This document shows positions 1-11,215 of a stretch of DNA of 64,000 nt, piece after piece (the first letter of the stretch is position 1; each line of letters starts with the position of its first letter). A model generated the notes under the pieces. It searched no databases. It saw only the letters and a program-made list of their open reading frames with translations, and was not told the origin of the DNA. The DNA comes from Tiliqua scincoides (lineage: Eukaryota; Chordata; Lepidosauria; Squamata; Scincidae): the NCBI RefSeq assembly GCF_035046505.1, contig NC_089824.1, forward strand, positions 220,852,596-220,916,595, in the 5' to 3' direction. The position numbers were made by a program, and so were the translations under genes.

Positions 1-415
1 CCTGCACATATTGGAACCAGGGGAGTCAGGGCACCTGGAGGTAAACCCTGAGATCCCAGTCAAGGAAGGTAATCCACCTGAGAGATCTGATTTGCCCTGA
101 TTCACCCCCTGACTCTCAACCCCTTGTGATTAGGGCCAATTCCTGACTCTGACTTCGGATCTCAGTGGCAGAGACAGCTGTGTGCACAAACGGACATCTA
201 AGCCAGGAGGCACAGCAGTGGACATCCTATTTCAAAGCCCTGCGCAGAAGGAGGAATTCTTACCCTAAGAATGCTCAGGAGAACAGGCTGACTAGTGCGC
301 AATGGTGACCAGACTGGCTACAAAACCTACCAGTGGCTTCCTGAAAGATGCTGATGCAAAAACTCTAAGGACCTGCTCCTCATTTTTGTAGACAGTTCCT
401 GGTGGTAAAGCTCTG
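1..415. other. Unassigned intergenic DNA
   Basis: No gene, splice-bounded exon or recognisable repeat can be supported here. The sequence is of mixed composition with no long frame. Confidence 0.4.
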
Positions 416-595
416 GGGGCCCAATCCTATACAATTTTCCAGTGCCAGTGCAGCCATGCCAATGGGGCATGTGCTCCATCCTGTGATGGGGAGACAATCA
501 CAGAGGCTTCCTCAAGGTAGGGGAACATTTGTTCCCTTAACTCGAAGCTGCATTGTGGCTGCACCGGTACTAGAAAGTTGGATAGGATTGGGCCC
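416..595. mobile_element. Palindromic MITE with GGGCCCAATCCTAT ends
   Basis: The two ends are inverted copies (GGCCCAATCCTAT and ATAGGATTGGGCC), and the interior is also roughly palindromic, with matching CCAGTGC.../...GCACCGG and GGGAACA/TGTTCCC segments. The same consensus recurs at 35788-35982, 41399-41582 and 42640-42800, so this is a dispersed non-autonomous DNA transposon. The superfamily is not resolved; the terminal bases do not give an unambiguous target duplication. Confidence 0.65.
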
Positions 596-1106
596 TGGGA
601 CCTCTGACTCTTGCTACTCTTCCCAACTTCTCAACTGGCTAATCCTGTCCTCTGACTGCAGACCTCTAAGGGCCAAACTACACGTGACAGTATTTGTAAT
701 GTTCTAGTTTTAGGTGTATTCACATCCTGCAGTTTTACTACTGTGAAGCAGCAGTTTAATCCAAAAAAATGTCATTTGCTAGAATGGTATTTTTAGGGTT
801 AGCTTGTCATTTTTAAGTGGAGATTTCATAAGGAAAACAGCATGCAGGTAAAGAGTTATATACTCTCTACCTCCTGACTCTGGACTTGAGTCAAATCACA
901 GCCTTGCAGGGCTCCTAAGCACAGTAAAACCTAAGTCCGTAACCGCATAATGATGCTTCTAGTGACATGGAGAGTGCTAACTCTCGGCAGACTGCACTGG
1001 CTTGGCTGAAGGAGAAGCGTGATGAGGGAGAGGCTGCTTCACCTTCCTCCCCCCCACATTTGACTGCTCAAGGTGTTTCTCCCTGCTGCTTTCCCACACA
1101 TGGAAA
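596..1106. other. Unassigned intergenic DNA
   Basis: AT-rich stretch without supported genes or clear repeat ends. Confidence 0.35.
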
Positions 1107-1317
1107 CAATGGGGTAGCCAAAGGGGGTGCAAAGCACTAAATTTTGCAGGTGCCTGAATGTGTCGTGCAAGCAGACCCTCTCCCTCCCCTTGGTATGCCT
1201 CTGTTTTGCTCCCACTGCCCAGAATGCCTCTGAAGGGGAGGGGGAGGGGCTGCTTGCACAGTGCATTCAGGCACCTGCAAAACTTAGTGCTTTGCGCCCC
1301 CTCTAGCTACACCATTG
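1107..1317. mobile_element. hAT-like palindromic MITE, CAGTGGCGTAGCTAG family
   Basis: Terminal inverted repeats of the consensus CAGTGGCGTAGCTAGAGG followed by GGTGCAAAGCACTAAG lie at both ends. The flanks are CATGGAAA on the left and CATGGAAG on the right, a 7/8 match to an 8-bp target site duplication, which is the hAT signature. No transposase is present. This is one of at least seven copies in the window. Confidence 0.8.
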
Positions 1318-3080
1318 CATGGAAGAAAAGGGTAAGGGATTCTCACAGACATTCCTTTGCTGGAGAAAAGCAACCCTTGGAGAGGGCAATTTTGAGTGAC
1401 AAATGGAGGAAGGGGAGAGGGTTAAGTTGCACTTCCCACCTCCTCCTCCTCCTCCAATGGAAATAGCAACCTTCGATGTCTGCTTTTAAATTTAAAAAGG
1501 TGTAAAGGGACTATTCAAGCATCTCCCACATATGGTCTAGTAGTTTGATCTTTAGCTACAAAAGCCTAAGAATACAGCTAGAGCAAGCTCGGAAGAACCA
1601 ACTGTCAGTGAATGAGACAGCAAAATTGCTTTTCGGAGAGTATCTACAGAACAAACTGGGAAGACTTCAAAGGTTTAGGCATTTGTTCTTGAACGTTCTC
1701 CAGTTCTTCACTCATTGGGGTATCTTAATTATTACCTTATTGCAAGTGGTGAGGGTGGTGGTTGTCCATGTCTCTGGCACAATCAATCCAGCTCACATAA
1801 AAGGAGACGATTGCATGGAATTTACTTTTCTATAGACTTGGTAGGGACATCCCAACATCCTCCTGGCTTCTCCTCTGAGAATGTGGCTGGACGAAATTGG
1901 TGCAGCTCCTGAGAACTAGAGGAACCAAACCAGGTTGTCCACTCCTGATGGGAAAAGCTTACCAAAAAGCAGTTGACACAGATTCAACAGGTGCAAGTTT
2001 TTCTGGCACTGAGAAAAGTTGCAGAGCAAGATACCTCTTAATTTGTAGCTGGTGTTAAAGGCACAGGAACAGAGCAAGCAAAAGGGGGTCCCCTGAGGAC
2101 CACAGAGGTTAAGATTTAAACTTGCAAGTTGGTTTCTGTGCTTTGAGTAAATTCGAAACCTGAGAGGAGATGCTGGGGGCAAACAAGCAGAACTGCCTCC
2201 CTTCTCTATACCTGGCTTGTGTGCTTTCCAGAGGCACAGCCTGGCTGGCTGCTATGGAAGCTGAATGCTGGGTTAACGAGCCTTTGCGCTCATACAGCCG
2301 GGTTGTTCCTCACAGAGAAGATGGAGGATTTCTGGATTAGGCAGACAAGATGGAGTAACTCTGGTTGCAACCAAACTCACATCAACAGGGCTGAACCTTT
2401 GATAACTCTTCCTTTGAATTCCTGCAAAGTGGGTGGGAAGAACTGATTGCCTGTCATGTCTTTGTCGTCTGATTGCTTGATGTGAGTGCAATCAAGTTGC
2501 CCGAGTTCCATAACAGGACACTTTCATCTTGCCTGCCATTGCAAGCCCCAAAATCAAAGGCCCAGCCTAGGCCTCATTCAAGATACAGCCTCAGAGCGAA
2601 GCACTTGAGGTGGAGAATTTACCTGAGTTGAATGTCTTCATCTAAAGATGTAACAGGTTTATCAGGCAGGTTATCAAATGACATCCTTTGTGTCTTTTCA
2701 GCGTCAGGCACTCAAAATGGAAAGCAGGTGTCACAATCAGATCCATTGGAAACCTGTAGAAAAATAATCACAGGGAGACTGAAAGACGATACGAGGATTT
2801 TTTTTCCAGTTCTATGTCAGGGCTATGCAGAGTGTGGTTTCAGGCCATGGAGCTGAATAGGTGCTTTTGCTTGTCAGACCGCAACCCTCTGCACACTTAC
2901 AAGGAAGGCTCTCCAACAGCAATCACTGCAAGACACTTCTGAGAGGAACATGCAGAGAGGGTCAATCAGGTTGTAGGAAGGAAGAACTCAAAACTCATGT
3001 AAGGGGCTGCGCTATTTGCGATGATGGCCAGTAGATTGGACATAAGAAGCTACCGTTCCAGGGGTCTTTTTATTCTTCAT
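1318..3080. other. Unassigned intergenic DNA
   Basis: Several 60-100 codon frames occur on both strands, but none has splice sites, a family motif or consistent codon use. I see no gene. Confidence 0.4.
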
Positions 3081-3082
3081 TG

Positions 3083-3180
3083 ATCTGACTCTTTCAGCTG
3101 GTGATGCCAGGGATTAAACCCTCTGTATGCCAAGCAAGTGCTGTACCACTGTGCCAAGAGAAATGACCTCACAGGATCAG
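3083..3180 (-). mobile_element. tRNA-derived SINE remnant
   Basis: The + strand reads like the reverse complement of a tRNA-SINE head: GCTGGTGATGCCAGGGATTA, then CCCTCTGTATGCCAAGCAAG, then GCTGTACCACTGTGCC. The same head appears in forward orientation near 58975 and in reverse near 9565. It is degraded and the boundaries are approximate. Confidence 0.45.
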
Positions 3181-3969
3181 GTGTTGGAGAGAAGGTTTTA
3201 TGAGATGAGACAGTAGTTCTGCATATTCTCAATCAGGACTCCTTTTGGTCACCCGTGACCTGATCCCAGTAGCTGGTGATGCTGAGAATGGAATCTTTGA
3301 CCTTCTGCATGTGGCTGTGACCCTTCCCAACAAGCAACCTCCATCTTAGCTAGATGCAAGCAGTCACTAGGACTTCTTAAATGGCCTTCAAGAAGAATTC
3401 GACAAGTACATAGAGGATACACCTGCTCATGACTCCCTAAATGGAATCTCCATATTTATTGCACCTTGTTGTACTGATGATTGGAATGAACAGAGGGGGT
3501 GGCCAACACTTTCATGTCCACCTTGTGAGCTTTCAGAGACATTTCGTTGGCTGTTGTTCACACAGAATGCTGGATCCTTGGAGTGATCTAGCAATACCAT
3601 TGACATGTTGTTCTTCAGGCCTGTTCTTGCTACATTTGCACAGCAAATGCAACTGGTTTTGAGTGCAGAATGCAAAACTTTTGAGAACATCAATAAGCTG
3701 TTAGTCCTCATGGGTGTAAATGCCTGTTTGAAGAAACATGGGACCACAAGCTTGATCCAGAGATGAGGAAGTACAGGGATGCGTAAATTGGGAGGTCCAT
3801 ATGTGCTATGGGACTTTAAACATCAACCACAAACCGTATTCCATTCCTGAATCACTGGATCATGTGCTCAGTACTTCAAGCATTGTTTTAGACTCATATG
3901 AGCTTCAAGGCAGTTTAAAAATCTGTACAGGGGAGCTGATGATAGGAAAAGTTTTAGAAGTTCCCAGTT

Positions 3970-5022
3970 TGAGCACTTGGTAGCAAATTCAGGTTTTCAG
4001 CTGAACCTCTCCAGACTGAGAGCAAAGTCCAAAGTCCAACTGAAATGTCTGCGTGACTTCCTCTTTGCTGAGATGCAGCTGTCACCGCCCACTCTGCCAA
4101 AGATCTTCAGCAGCTCATGGATCGTTTTAGACTTTGCCTGCCAAGACTTTGGACTGACAATCAGCCTGAAGAAAACACAGGTCATGGTTCAGGATGTGAA
4201 CTCACCTCCCTGCATTACAATCTCTGCACATGAACTGGAGGTTGTCCATGACTTTGTGTACCTTGGCTCAATGATCTCCGACACTCTTTCTCTCGATACT
4301 GAGCTAAACAAACGCATCGGTAAAACAGCTACCATGTTTTCCAGACTCACAAAGAGAGTTTGGTCCAACAAGAAGCTGACGGAGCATACCAAGACCCAGG
4401 TCTACAGAGCTTGTGTCTTGAGTACACTTCTGTACTGACAGGAGAGGAAGATGAACGATTTCCATATGTGCTGCCTCCAATGCATCCTCGGTATCACCTG
4501 GCAGGACAAAGTTCCAAACAACACAGTCCTGGAACAAGCTGGAATCCCCAGCATGTATACACTGCTGAAACAGAGACGCCTGTGTTGGCTTGGTCATGTC
4601 GTGAGAATGGGCGATGGCCGGATCCCAAAGGATCTCCTCTATGGAGAACTCGTGCAAGGAAAGCGCCCTACAGGTAGACCACAGCTGCGATACAAGAATA
4701 TCTGTAAGAGGGATCTGAAGGCCTTAGGAGTGGACCTCAACAGGTGGGAAACCCTGGCCTCTGAGCGGCCCGCTTGGAGGCAGGCTGTGCAGCATGGCCT
4801 TTCCCAGTTTGAAGAGACACTTGGCCAACAGTCTGAGGCTAAGAGGCAAAGAAGGAAGGCCCATAGCCAGGGAGACAGACCAGGGACAGACTGCACTTGC
4901 TCCCAGTGTGGAAGGGATTGTCACTCCCGAATCGGCCTTTTCAGCCACACTAGACGCTGTTCCAGAACCACCATTCAGAGCGCGATACCAGAGTCTTTCA
5001 AGACTGAAGGTTTCCAACAACA
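3970..5022 (+). mobile_element. 5'-truncated LINE with C-terminal zinc finger (RT end, frameshifted)
   Basis: Non-LTR retrotransposon fragment in sense orientation. Frames at 3977-4438 and 4451-5059 encode the late reverse-transcriptase region (DFGLTISLKKTQVM, YLGS, RACVLSTLLY) and a C-terminal region with RRLCWLGHVVRM and GRIPKDLLYGEL. A CxxC...H...C finger follows (CSQCGRDCHSRIGLFSH then TRRC). The catalytic FADD stretch near 4065 is lost through deletion and a frame change, and a stop and frame shift near 4438 separates the two frames, so this copy is dead. The 3' end carries a small hairpin (AGTCT / loop / AGACT) followed by GAAGGTT and CCAAC. The clade is unresolved; the architecture resembles RTE-like elements. 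Other copies lie at 13401-14061 and 28647-28908. Confidence 0.8.
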
Positions 5023-6035
5023 CTCAGCTGAGGACCATAGCAGGATCCGGCTCTCATGAGTTTGTTTGCAAACATGTCTACATAAAACACCTCATGTTTA
5101 TACCAACAACAGGATGTATGAAGCAGATTTTGTACAGCACCTAGCACTCCACCATGGCTAAATCAATATTAAAATATTAAAGCATTTGTATCTTTACCCT
5201 GATTCCCTTGGCCAGTCAATCAAGGCCAAAGGAGAAATCTCAGAATATATGACACAAAAACCAGAGTGCCTCTTAGCATGTGTAGAATGCATTTTTAACC
5301 ACTGCTCTTGTGCATCTGGAGGTTAGAAGATGTAGTTTCCGGGCAAGGCAGAAATCTGAGATTTTTCACGTGAGAAATGTATTTGTCTGGTTTGGCCCCT
5401 TGAGTTGAACTCCCATTGTGTTTGCCCAAATAAAGGCTTATTCATGTGGACAAGATGGATGATGCATGACTCTCTAAGGTTGAAGTGAGTTAGATGCAGG
5501 ATTTGCTTTTTGTCTCTCCTGCTGCTCTCCCTACCTGATGCCTCCTCTGTAGAAGTTAAACTTCCATTTCATTGTTTTAATATCAAGGTGATTTATCAAT
5601 AGGTGGAGGGGAAAGGAGAGAGAGAGGGAGAGGAAGTGATCAAGCTGGAGGTGGGTGGAGGAAGGGTGCATGCGTGGGCGAATGGGGAAGGATTAGACCT
5701 GGCAACATGCAAGTCTTCCTAAGGCTGGATGTACGTTTAATAAGAAGGGGGTGGAAGATTGGAATGAATTGCTTCGCATAGCTTCAGAAGGTCAAGGCAG
5801 AGGAAAGCAAAATGTATTTCTCTCTCTGTCTATTGCACACGCAAAGGAAATGAGAGAACAAAACAGAGAAGACTGCTACCAAGGAGGACAGCACCCCCTT
5901 CTTTCTTCATATTACTGAAAGGGTTGCCACTTTCCTCAGTGGCCCTGCTCTTGTGCTTTTTATAGCACCAGGAACAGAGAAGGAGAAGCAGCTCCCACTG
6001 AGCTCTATGCCAAGATAAGAAGTCTCCATCATTGA
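5023..6035. other. Unassigned intergenic DNA
   Basis: A GA-rich patch lies near 5600-5700. No gene or clear transposon is seen. Confidence 0.35.
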
Positions 6036-6205
6036 CTCACAGCCCAATCCTCTGGGGCTGCTGCATCGCCAGAACACTTGTTCCAGTGGTGCAGTGCGCC
6101 TTACGGCCACTGCAAAATATGACATGCATAGTGCGGCTAAGCGGTGGTGAACAGTGGTGGCCAGGTGACAGTGGCCACTGTGGGAGCCCTGGCACCAGTC
6201 AGTTT
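6036..6205. repeat. Unclassified interspersed repeat
   Basis: The segment around TTGTTCCAGTGGTGCAG and the downstream GAGCCCTGGCACCAGT resembles 15760-15885 (TGTTCCAGTGGTGCAGATGC ... GAGCCCTGGTACCAGTAAGT), so it is a dispersed repeat. Class and exact ends are unknown. Confidence 0.4.
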
Positions 6206-6703
6206 TCAATAGATCATGACCTCAGGGGGTAACCCGGTCATCAGGGGAACAAGTGAAGTGGACACCTCTGGCAGATTTTGGGTGTAATTAAGAGCTTGAG
6301 GTAGATAAATCTGATCCATGGGGCATAATCTGAGCCCATCTGGAGGTCTTTTGTGCAAGCCCCATTTAAACAAATGGGAATGGTATCAGAACACTGGGGA
6401 ACATCTTAGAAAGGACTCCCTAATACAGTAGCAGGAAGGAGAAAGTGATATTTGACTTTTCTGCTTTGGGCACCAAATTGTCTTGGGCTTCACTAAAAGA
6501 CTTTGCATATAGTCCTGGGGAATTGTGGTTTTGTAAGGGTGCCAAGAACCCCATTTGAGATACCCCTGACCACTGCATAGAACTACAGTGGAAGAACCAT
6601 AGAGCGGAGCAGCCGTGGTGCTTGTAGGAGGCCCCAGATTCAGTCTCCGACAACTCTAGTTAGACCTGTGTGAGACGAGGGAGGAGATTGCTTCATGTAG
6701 GTT

Positions 6704-7067
6704 GGGCAGGAGGTCTGGTCTAGAGGGTAGAGCCTCCGTCTGCCTGAAGATAACATCCACAAGGTCGCCAGTTCGAGGCCACCGGCACCGTGCGACCTTG
6801 GAGCAGCTGACAAGCTGAAGCCGAGCTATTCCATCTGCTCTGAGCGTGGGAGGATGGAGGCCAGAATGTGAAGCCAGATCAGAACGAAACACCTTGAATG
6901 TAGTGGTTCTTGAAAGAAAGAACCTTCTTTCAATTGTAAAAAACCCTATTTAATAAGGGATTTAAATAAAAGCCTGCCTATGTAAACCGCCTTGAATAAA
7001 GTCTTGAATAAAGACCAAGAAAGGCAGTATATAAATACCTGTTGTTGTTGTTGTTGTTGTTGTTGTT
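6704..7067 (+). mobile_element. tRNA-derived SINE with TATAAATA tail
   Basis: A tRNA-like head shows box A-like sequence (TCTAGAGGGTAGAGCCTCC) and box B-like sequence (GGTCGCCAGTTCGAGGCC). A unique body follows, then a tail with paired CCGCCTTGAA and AAGGCAGTATATAAATAC ending in a (GTT)n run. A second full-length copy lies at 15898-16343. This is an RNA polymerase III type SINE of a kind common in squamates; I do not name the subfamily. Confidence 0.8.
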
Positions 7068-7181
7068 ATGTATACTGGTTGCCTGTGGCAGATTTGAAAG
7101 TGGCTTAAAACTGCAGATGTGTGACAACAGACCAGTGCTTCCCAAGCATTTTAGCACCAGGAACCACCTTTTAAAATGACT

Positions 7182-7445
7182 TAAGAACATAAGAAGAGCC
7201 CTACAGGATCAGGCCAAAGGCCCATCCAGCTTCCTGTATCTCACAGAGGCCAACCAAATGCTTTAGGGAGCACAAAAGACAGCAAGATACAACCTGCGTT
7301 CTGGTGACCTTCCCTACATCTGGCATTCTGAGATAGTCCACTTCTAAAATCAGGAGCTTGCACATACCTATCATGACTTGTAACCCGTGATGGACTTTTC
7401 CTCCAGAAATTTGTCCCATGCCCTCTTAAAGGCATCCAGGCTCAA
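7182..7445 (-). mobile_element. CR1 LINE, 3' end fragment
   Basis: Reverse complement of a CR1 3' UTR. It begins with the tail motif (TTAAGAACATAAGAAGAGCC on the + strand) and continues through the conserved GGATCAGGCCAAAGGCCCAT block to TCCCATGCCCTCTTAAAGGC. It is severely 5'-truncated and diverged relative to the young copies at 25.6 and 48.2 kb. Confidence 0.85.
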
Positions 7446-8375
7446 CCCATGTGAGTTTAGATGGGCTAGGGCAAGGCACATGGGTGTGGGGGGGGGGCTC
7501 TCAGAGAGTGTATAAAGGGGAGCTGGTCATTCCGGGGCAGCCAGAAGTCTGAACAAGATGCAAGATATGCAGTTAGGGATTTCCAGGACAGACAAAAGGC
7601 TGAAACTGGGTTCACATGTGAACAGTGGTACACCAATTACTAGAGAAAATGGGAAAATGTGACATTTTAATTTGGGGGTATGAAGATTACCTCATACCAG
7701 CTAACTGTTTTCTTCTACTAACAAGGCAAGGGTGCTTGCAACTTTTTTTTTAAATGTTCCAAAAATGTTTTCTGACCCAGAAAACATTGGCTTATGACCC
7801 ATTGGTCCTGACTCATATTTTGAGAAACACTGCAATAGATGTCTTGCTCAGCACGTGCAAACTGCGTTGCCATCTTTCTTGGTAGTCCTGCCCCTATCTG
7901 TGCACCAGGGGTCTATCAGTGAGCACAGGAGAGAGATAAAGGGTGGAACGAGATGTCAGAAAGGATGGAGCTGCCACTATCAATGGCAATCACGTGTAGA
8001 GCTCCTCACTCCCTCCCTTCCAGTAATGTCAAGAACTTACTTTGTGTTCTGGCCTTATTACACCGGGTTCTAATGCTCCCATCCTAAGCAGCCAATGACC
8101 ATGGGTAAATTCAGACAGGTCCCTGGTCTATCTTGCCTTAGTCTTCACAGGCAGAAGCTCTCTAAGTCTCAGGCAGAACTCCTGCAAAACTTTGCTACCC
8201 TTTGAATGGGAGTATCAGGGATCATGTCTGCCAGTATGTAATGCCTGAGGTCCACCACTGAGCCCTGATACCTTCACTCCACTGTCAATCTGCATTACGA
8301 TCACACTTGAATGCCACATGTGGAAAATGTCCTGAGATTGTGACAAGACAGAAGGAGAAGGGGCACCAGGATTTT
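7446..8375. other. Unassigned intergenic DNA
   Basis: A poly-G run at about 7486-7497 and otherwise mixed sequence. No gene is supported. Confidence 0.35.
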
Positions 8376-8379
8376 CAGC

Positions 8380-8720
8380 TGGTGTGCCACAGCCCACTGG
8401 TGTGCCACAAAAGGTCTGCAAGTGTGCCACAGGAGTTTGGAGCACAGCATTGCAAATAGCTGAAAAACTCTTCTGGGTTCTGTGGCTCTGTTTCTAGGGC
8501 AACTGTCTGTAGAAGCAAATTGTCTGTCCCTCTTCCTCTACCAGCAGAGGCAGAGCCAGCGAAGGAAGAGGGACAGACAACTTGTTGCTACAGACAGTTG
8601 CCCTAGAAACAGAGCCACAGAACCCGGAAGAGTCTCCCAGAAGCTGAAAGTGACATCACAAGAGGCAAAGACCAAAGAGGTCAGTGTGCCTTGAGAGAAA
8701 AACATTGAAAATCACTGCTT
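8380..8720. mobile_element. hAT-like fold-back element (GTGTGCCAC family)
   Basis: The left part carries repeated GGTGTGCCACA and GGAGTTTGGAGCAC motifs. The core is a near-perfect hairpin whose 38-bp outer arms, 8475-8512 and 8588-8625, are exact inverted copies, with a further match of about 20 bp inside. The right part ends with AGTGACATCACAAGAGGC and GAAAATCACTG. Related sequence occurs at 43990-44275 and, inverted, at 43450-43575. No coding sequence is present. Confidence 0.7.
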
Positions 8721-9559
8721 TAAAATAAGCAAGCCCTGCTCCTCAGTCCTGGGGGTTTCTGGGGTATTTGTGAAAACTCTCCCCAAGGGGAATCTGACTC
8801 CTGTTCTACATATGTGGGGGAGCTGGCCCAAGGCCTCACTGCCACCTGGAAGGCACTTCTGAGCATGAATGTACACGTCTGCCAATCACACAAATGGGTT
8901 TTCATTGTATGCTAGAAAACTGTGACTGTGTATTTTATTTATTACCAAATTTCAAAATTCCTTTTTAGTTCTTACTTCCAAAAAATACAAAGTATACAAA
9001 AAATACAGATCAAATTGTCAGGTTTATGTACTCCGGCTGCCTCAACTTTTCATTGAGGAATGTTGTAATGTGTGAAGCTGGCCTGAGCGCCAAATCACAC
9101 ATAGCGCAGTGCTGCAGAACTAACCTGTTGTGTGTGAAGGAAAGTCACATCTTCAGAAAGCCAGCTGCATACCACCATCATACTCAGGGCTTTTCAGACA
9201 TTACACAGAGGCAAGGAAATGACATCATGGTTTTCTCTTGTGCCTTTTGGAACCAGCTCGATGTACAGGAAGGTTTCTGGCTGAAGCATAATCACCTGCC
9301 AAAATATGCATAGCTGCTGTTAAAGGCACTGGAGCAGCAAAGGACTAGTCAAGAAGTTGGCAACCCTGTTCAACAGGGAGCTAAAGCCAAACCTGGCTTC
9401 CTGACAAGAGTACCTTAAGCAAGCATGCCTTGGTCACCTTTGCAATGTCAATGTGTGCGTTTAAAGAGAGTACAGCTACATGATGTGATGTGTGAAAGAG
9501 GCCAGAGGACCATAGGGCACTGCCTGGTATCGAGACAGACTCAAAGTTTCAGACAAGAA

Positions 9560-9665
9560 TTTTGCTCTCTCCTACTGCGAGATGCTATCAGGATCTGAAC
9601 CCAGGACCTTCTGCAAGCAAAGCAGCTATGCTTGGGTTGAGGCACAGCCCCTCCCTGAGTCTCAA
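9560..9665 (-). mobile_element. tRNA-derived SINE remnant
   Basis: The + strand shows the reverse head signature (GGATCTGAACCCAGGACCTT, CTGCAAGCAAAGCAG) and a trailing GAGGCACAGCCCCTCCC, matching the SINE head seen forward at 58975. Degraded; ends approximate. Confidence 0.45.
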
Positions 9666-9836
9666 CAGGCACATTCTTCCCTTCACCCCACATCGTTTGC
9701 CCTGCTCCATGCTTTTGCTGACAGCAGAAGAGTCTTTCTGGTGAGGCTCTGATGGAGCCCGGAGTCCCTTCTCCCCCCATGGTGGTGTCTAAGAGCTGGA
9801 GTGATGCTTCTCATTATTCAGGGCTTCCGTCTTCCC

Positions 9837-9907
9837 CTATTGGCTCTGGAGAGCTTATGCTGCGCTGGGGCTCAGTGACAGGAGGAGGCAGCATATCAAT
9901 AAAAAGA
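9837..9907 (+). promoter_or_regulatory. PDYN: Candidate PDYN core promoter
   Basis: An inverted CCAAT box (CTATTGGCT, 9838-9846) is followed by GGGGCTCAGTGACAGGAGG (a TGACA half CRE/AP-1-like site) and then an AT-rich TATA-like element (ATATCAATAAAAAG, 9893-9906). The spacing suits a TATA promoter starting near 9930. It lies upstream of the only convincing gene on this strand, at a distance plausible for the long 5' intron of PDYN. This is inference from layout; no transcript evidence is available. Confidence 0.4.
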
Positions 9908-9929
9908 GGGGCAAAGAGAGATCAGTTCC

Positions 9930-10187
9930 ACTGGGAAAGGATTCCAGCTGGGTGCCCGAGCTTGCTGAGTCCTGGGTGCCAAAGTGGAGGCTCTACGGAG
10001 GCAAAGGCAGAGAATCCCGGCCACTCCATTTCCCAGGGACAACATCAGCCTAAAGCAGAAGGCGGTGTAGAGATCAAGAGGGGGACTCGCAACTTTCCAA
10101 GACACTCTGCAAGGAAAAGAAAGCACTTGCAGCCAGCAGCACTGTGAAGGGTCAGGGAACCTCTGGGAGTTTGGGAAGTCTCTGCAG
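9930..10187 (+). other. PDYN: Candidate non-coding first exon of PDYN
   Basis: Downstream of the TATA-like element the sequence is free of recognisable repeats and ends in a good splice donor (CTGCAG followed by GTAATATC; donor GT at 10188). Mammalian PDYN has 5' UTR exons separated by long introns from the exon holding the start codon, and this would be the equivalent. The frame open through here does not resemble a known protein. An alternative is an unrelated transcript or chance. Confidence 0.35.
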
Positions 10188-11025
10188 GTAATATCTTAAC
10201 TCTTTCTGTGTGCAATTGCCTCTTTCATAGGCCCTCCTTGTTGACTGCTGTGCGATTGCCGTGCGGTTCTTTGTCCTGAAATCTTGCTTTTCATTCCATC
10301 GATTTATGTCTTTTCAAACCCATCATTGCCTGCAGCTCCAGCACCGACTCTTTCGTTAGCAACAAAGCTCGCTGTTTGTTGGACTGCGCTGGCATTTTTC
10401 CTCTCAACTGTGCCTTGAAGGTAGAAACTAGGAAAGCGAAAGAATGAAATTAGAAAACGTGTCAATGAATCTTTATCTTCCTTTGCTTTTTTCCCTAGCA
10501 ATGATTTGCTGCCTCCGTACAGTAAATTTATGACACTTCTATGCAGGCATCAGTTTCAATTCAAGGAGAATTTGCTAGCTGGCTGAGCTATGAGAATCTC
10601 ACCAAGGGCTAAGATAATTTTCTTGCGAGTATTTCCAACTTTCAAGCCAGGGGGAAGGAGACCGAATGAGCCACTCTAAGCCAAAAACCTGTTTCAGACG
10701 AAGTTTGTCTTAATAAGGTGTGGTTTTTTCCCCCCCTTGACAGCAGATATTCTTCAAGATATTCTTGGTGCAAGTCTACAGGTGTTTTCTCAGAAATAAG
10801 TCCTGCTGTAGTCAATAGGGCTCATTCCCTAATAGGTGTGTTTAGAACTGCAGTCTAGATCTCTGATCTCCATATTATTTTTTAAATCATGAATATATTC
10901 TACCAAATTCTGAGCAACCCTCCGTTGTGAAATGGAAAGTAAGTGGACACAGTGCGGTGAGTTGAATATGTTGTACATGCATTTATGTGTGTGTTCTCTC
11001 GGCTGTGTTTACTCATAGAAATATT
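10188..11025. other. Presumed PDYN intron, unassigned
   Basis: No exon or repeat boundary can be supported. The left 400 bases look like single-copy sequence. Confidence 0.35.
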
Positions 11026-11029
11026 AGTT

Positions 11030-11215
11030 ATAATTATAATAATAATTATACCGCTTTTCAGCCAGAGTAGCTCACAAAGTGGTTTGCATAATAAAATCAA
11101 TCGTTCCCTATCCCCAAAGGGCTCAAAATCTTAAAAAAATATACATATAGAAGAGATACCAGCAGCAGCCGCTGGAAAAGACACTATGCTGGGGTGAAAA
11201 GCAACAGTTGCTCCC
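11030..11215 (-). repeat. TATAAATA-tailed interspersed repeat (CCGCTTTTC family)
   Basis: The + strand begins with an (AAT)n-like tail, then ATTATACCGCTTTTCAGCC and CTCACAAAGTGGTTTGCA, CCCCAAAGGGCTCAAAATCT. The same order occurs at 17465-17660 and 60655-60920, always with the microsatellite at the low-coordinate end, so these are retroposon copies in reverse orientation. The family is not named. Confidence 0.6.

Noticed and set aside
9752-10147. 131-codon open frame as a coding gene
   Set aside because: No known motif and low-complexity composition; the region is better explained as promoter plus untranslated exon.
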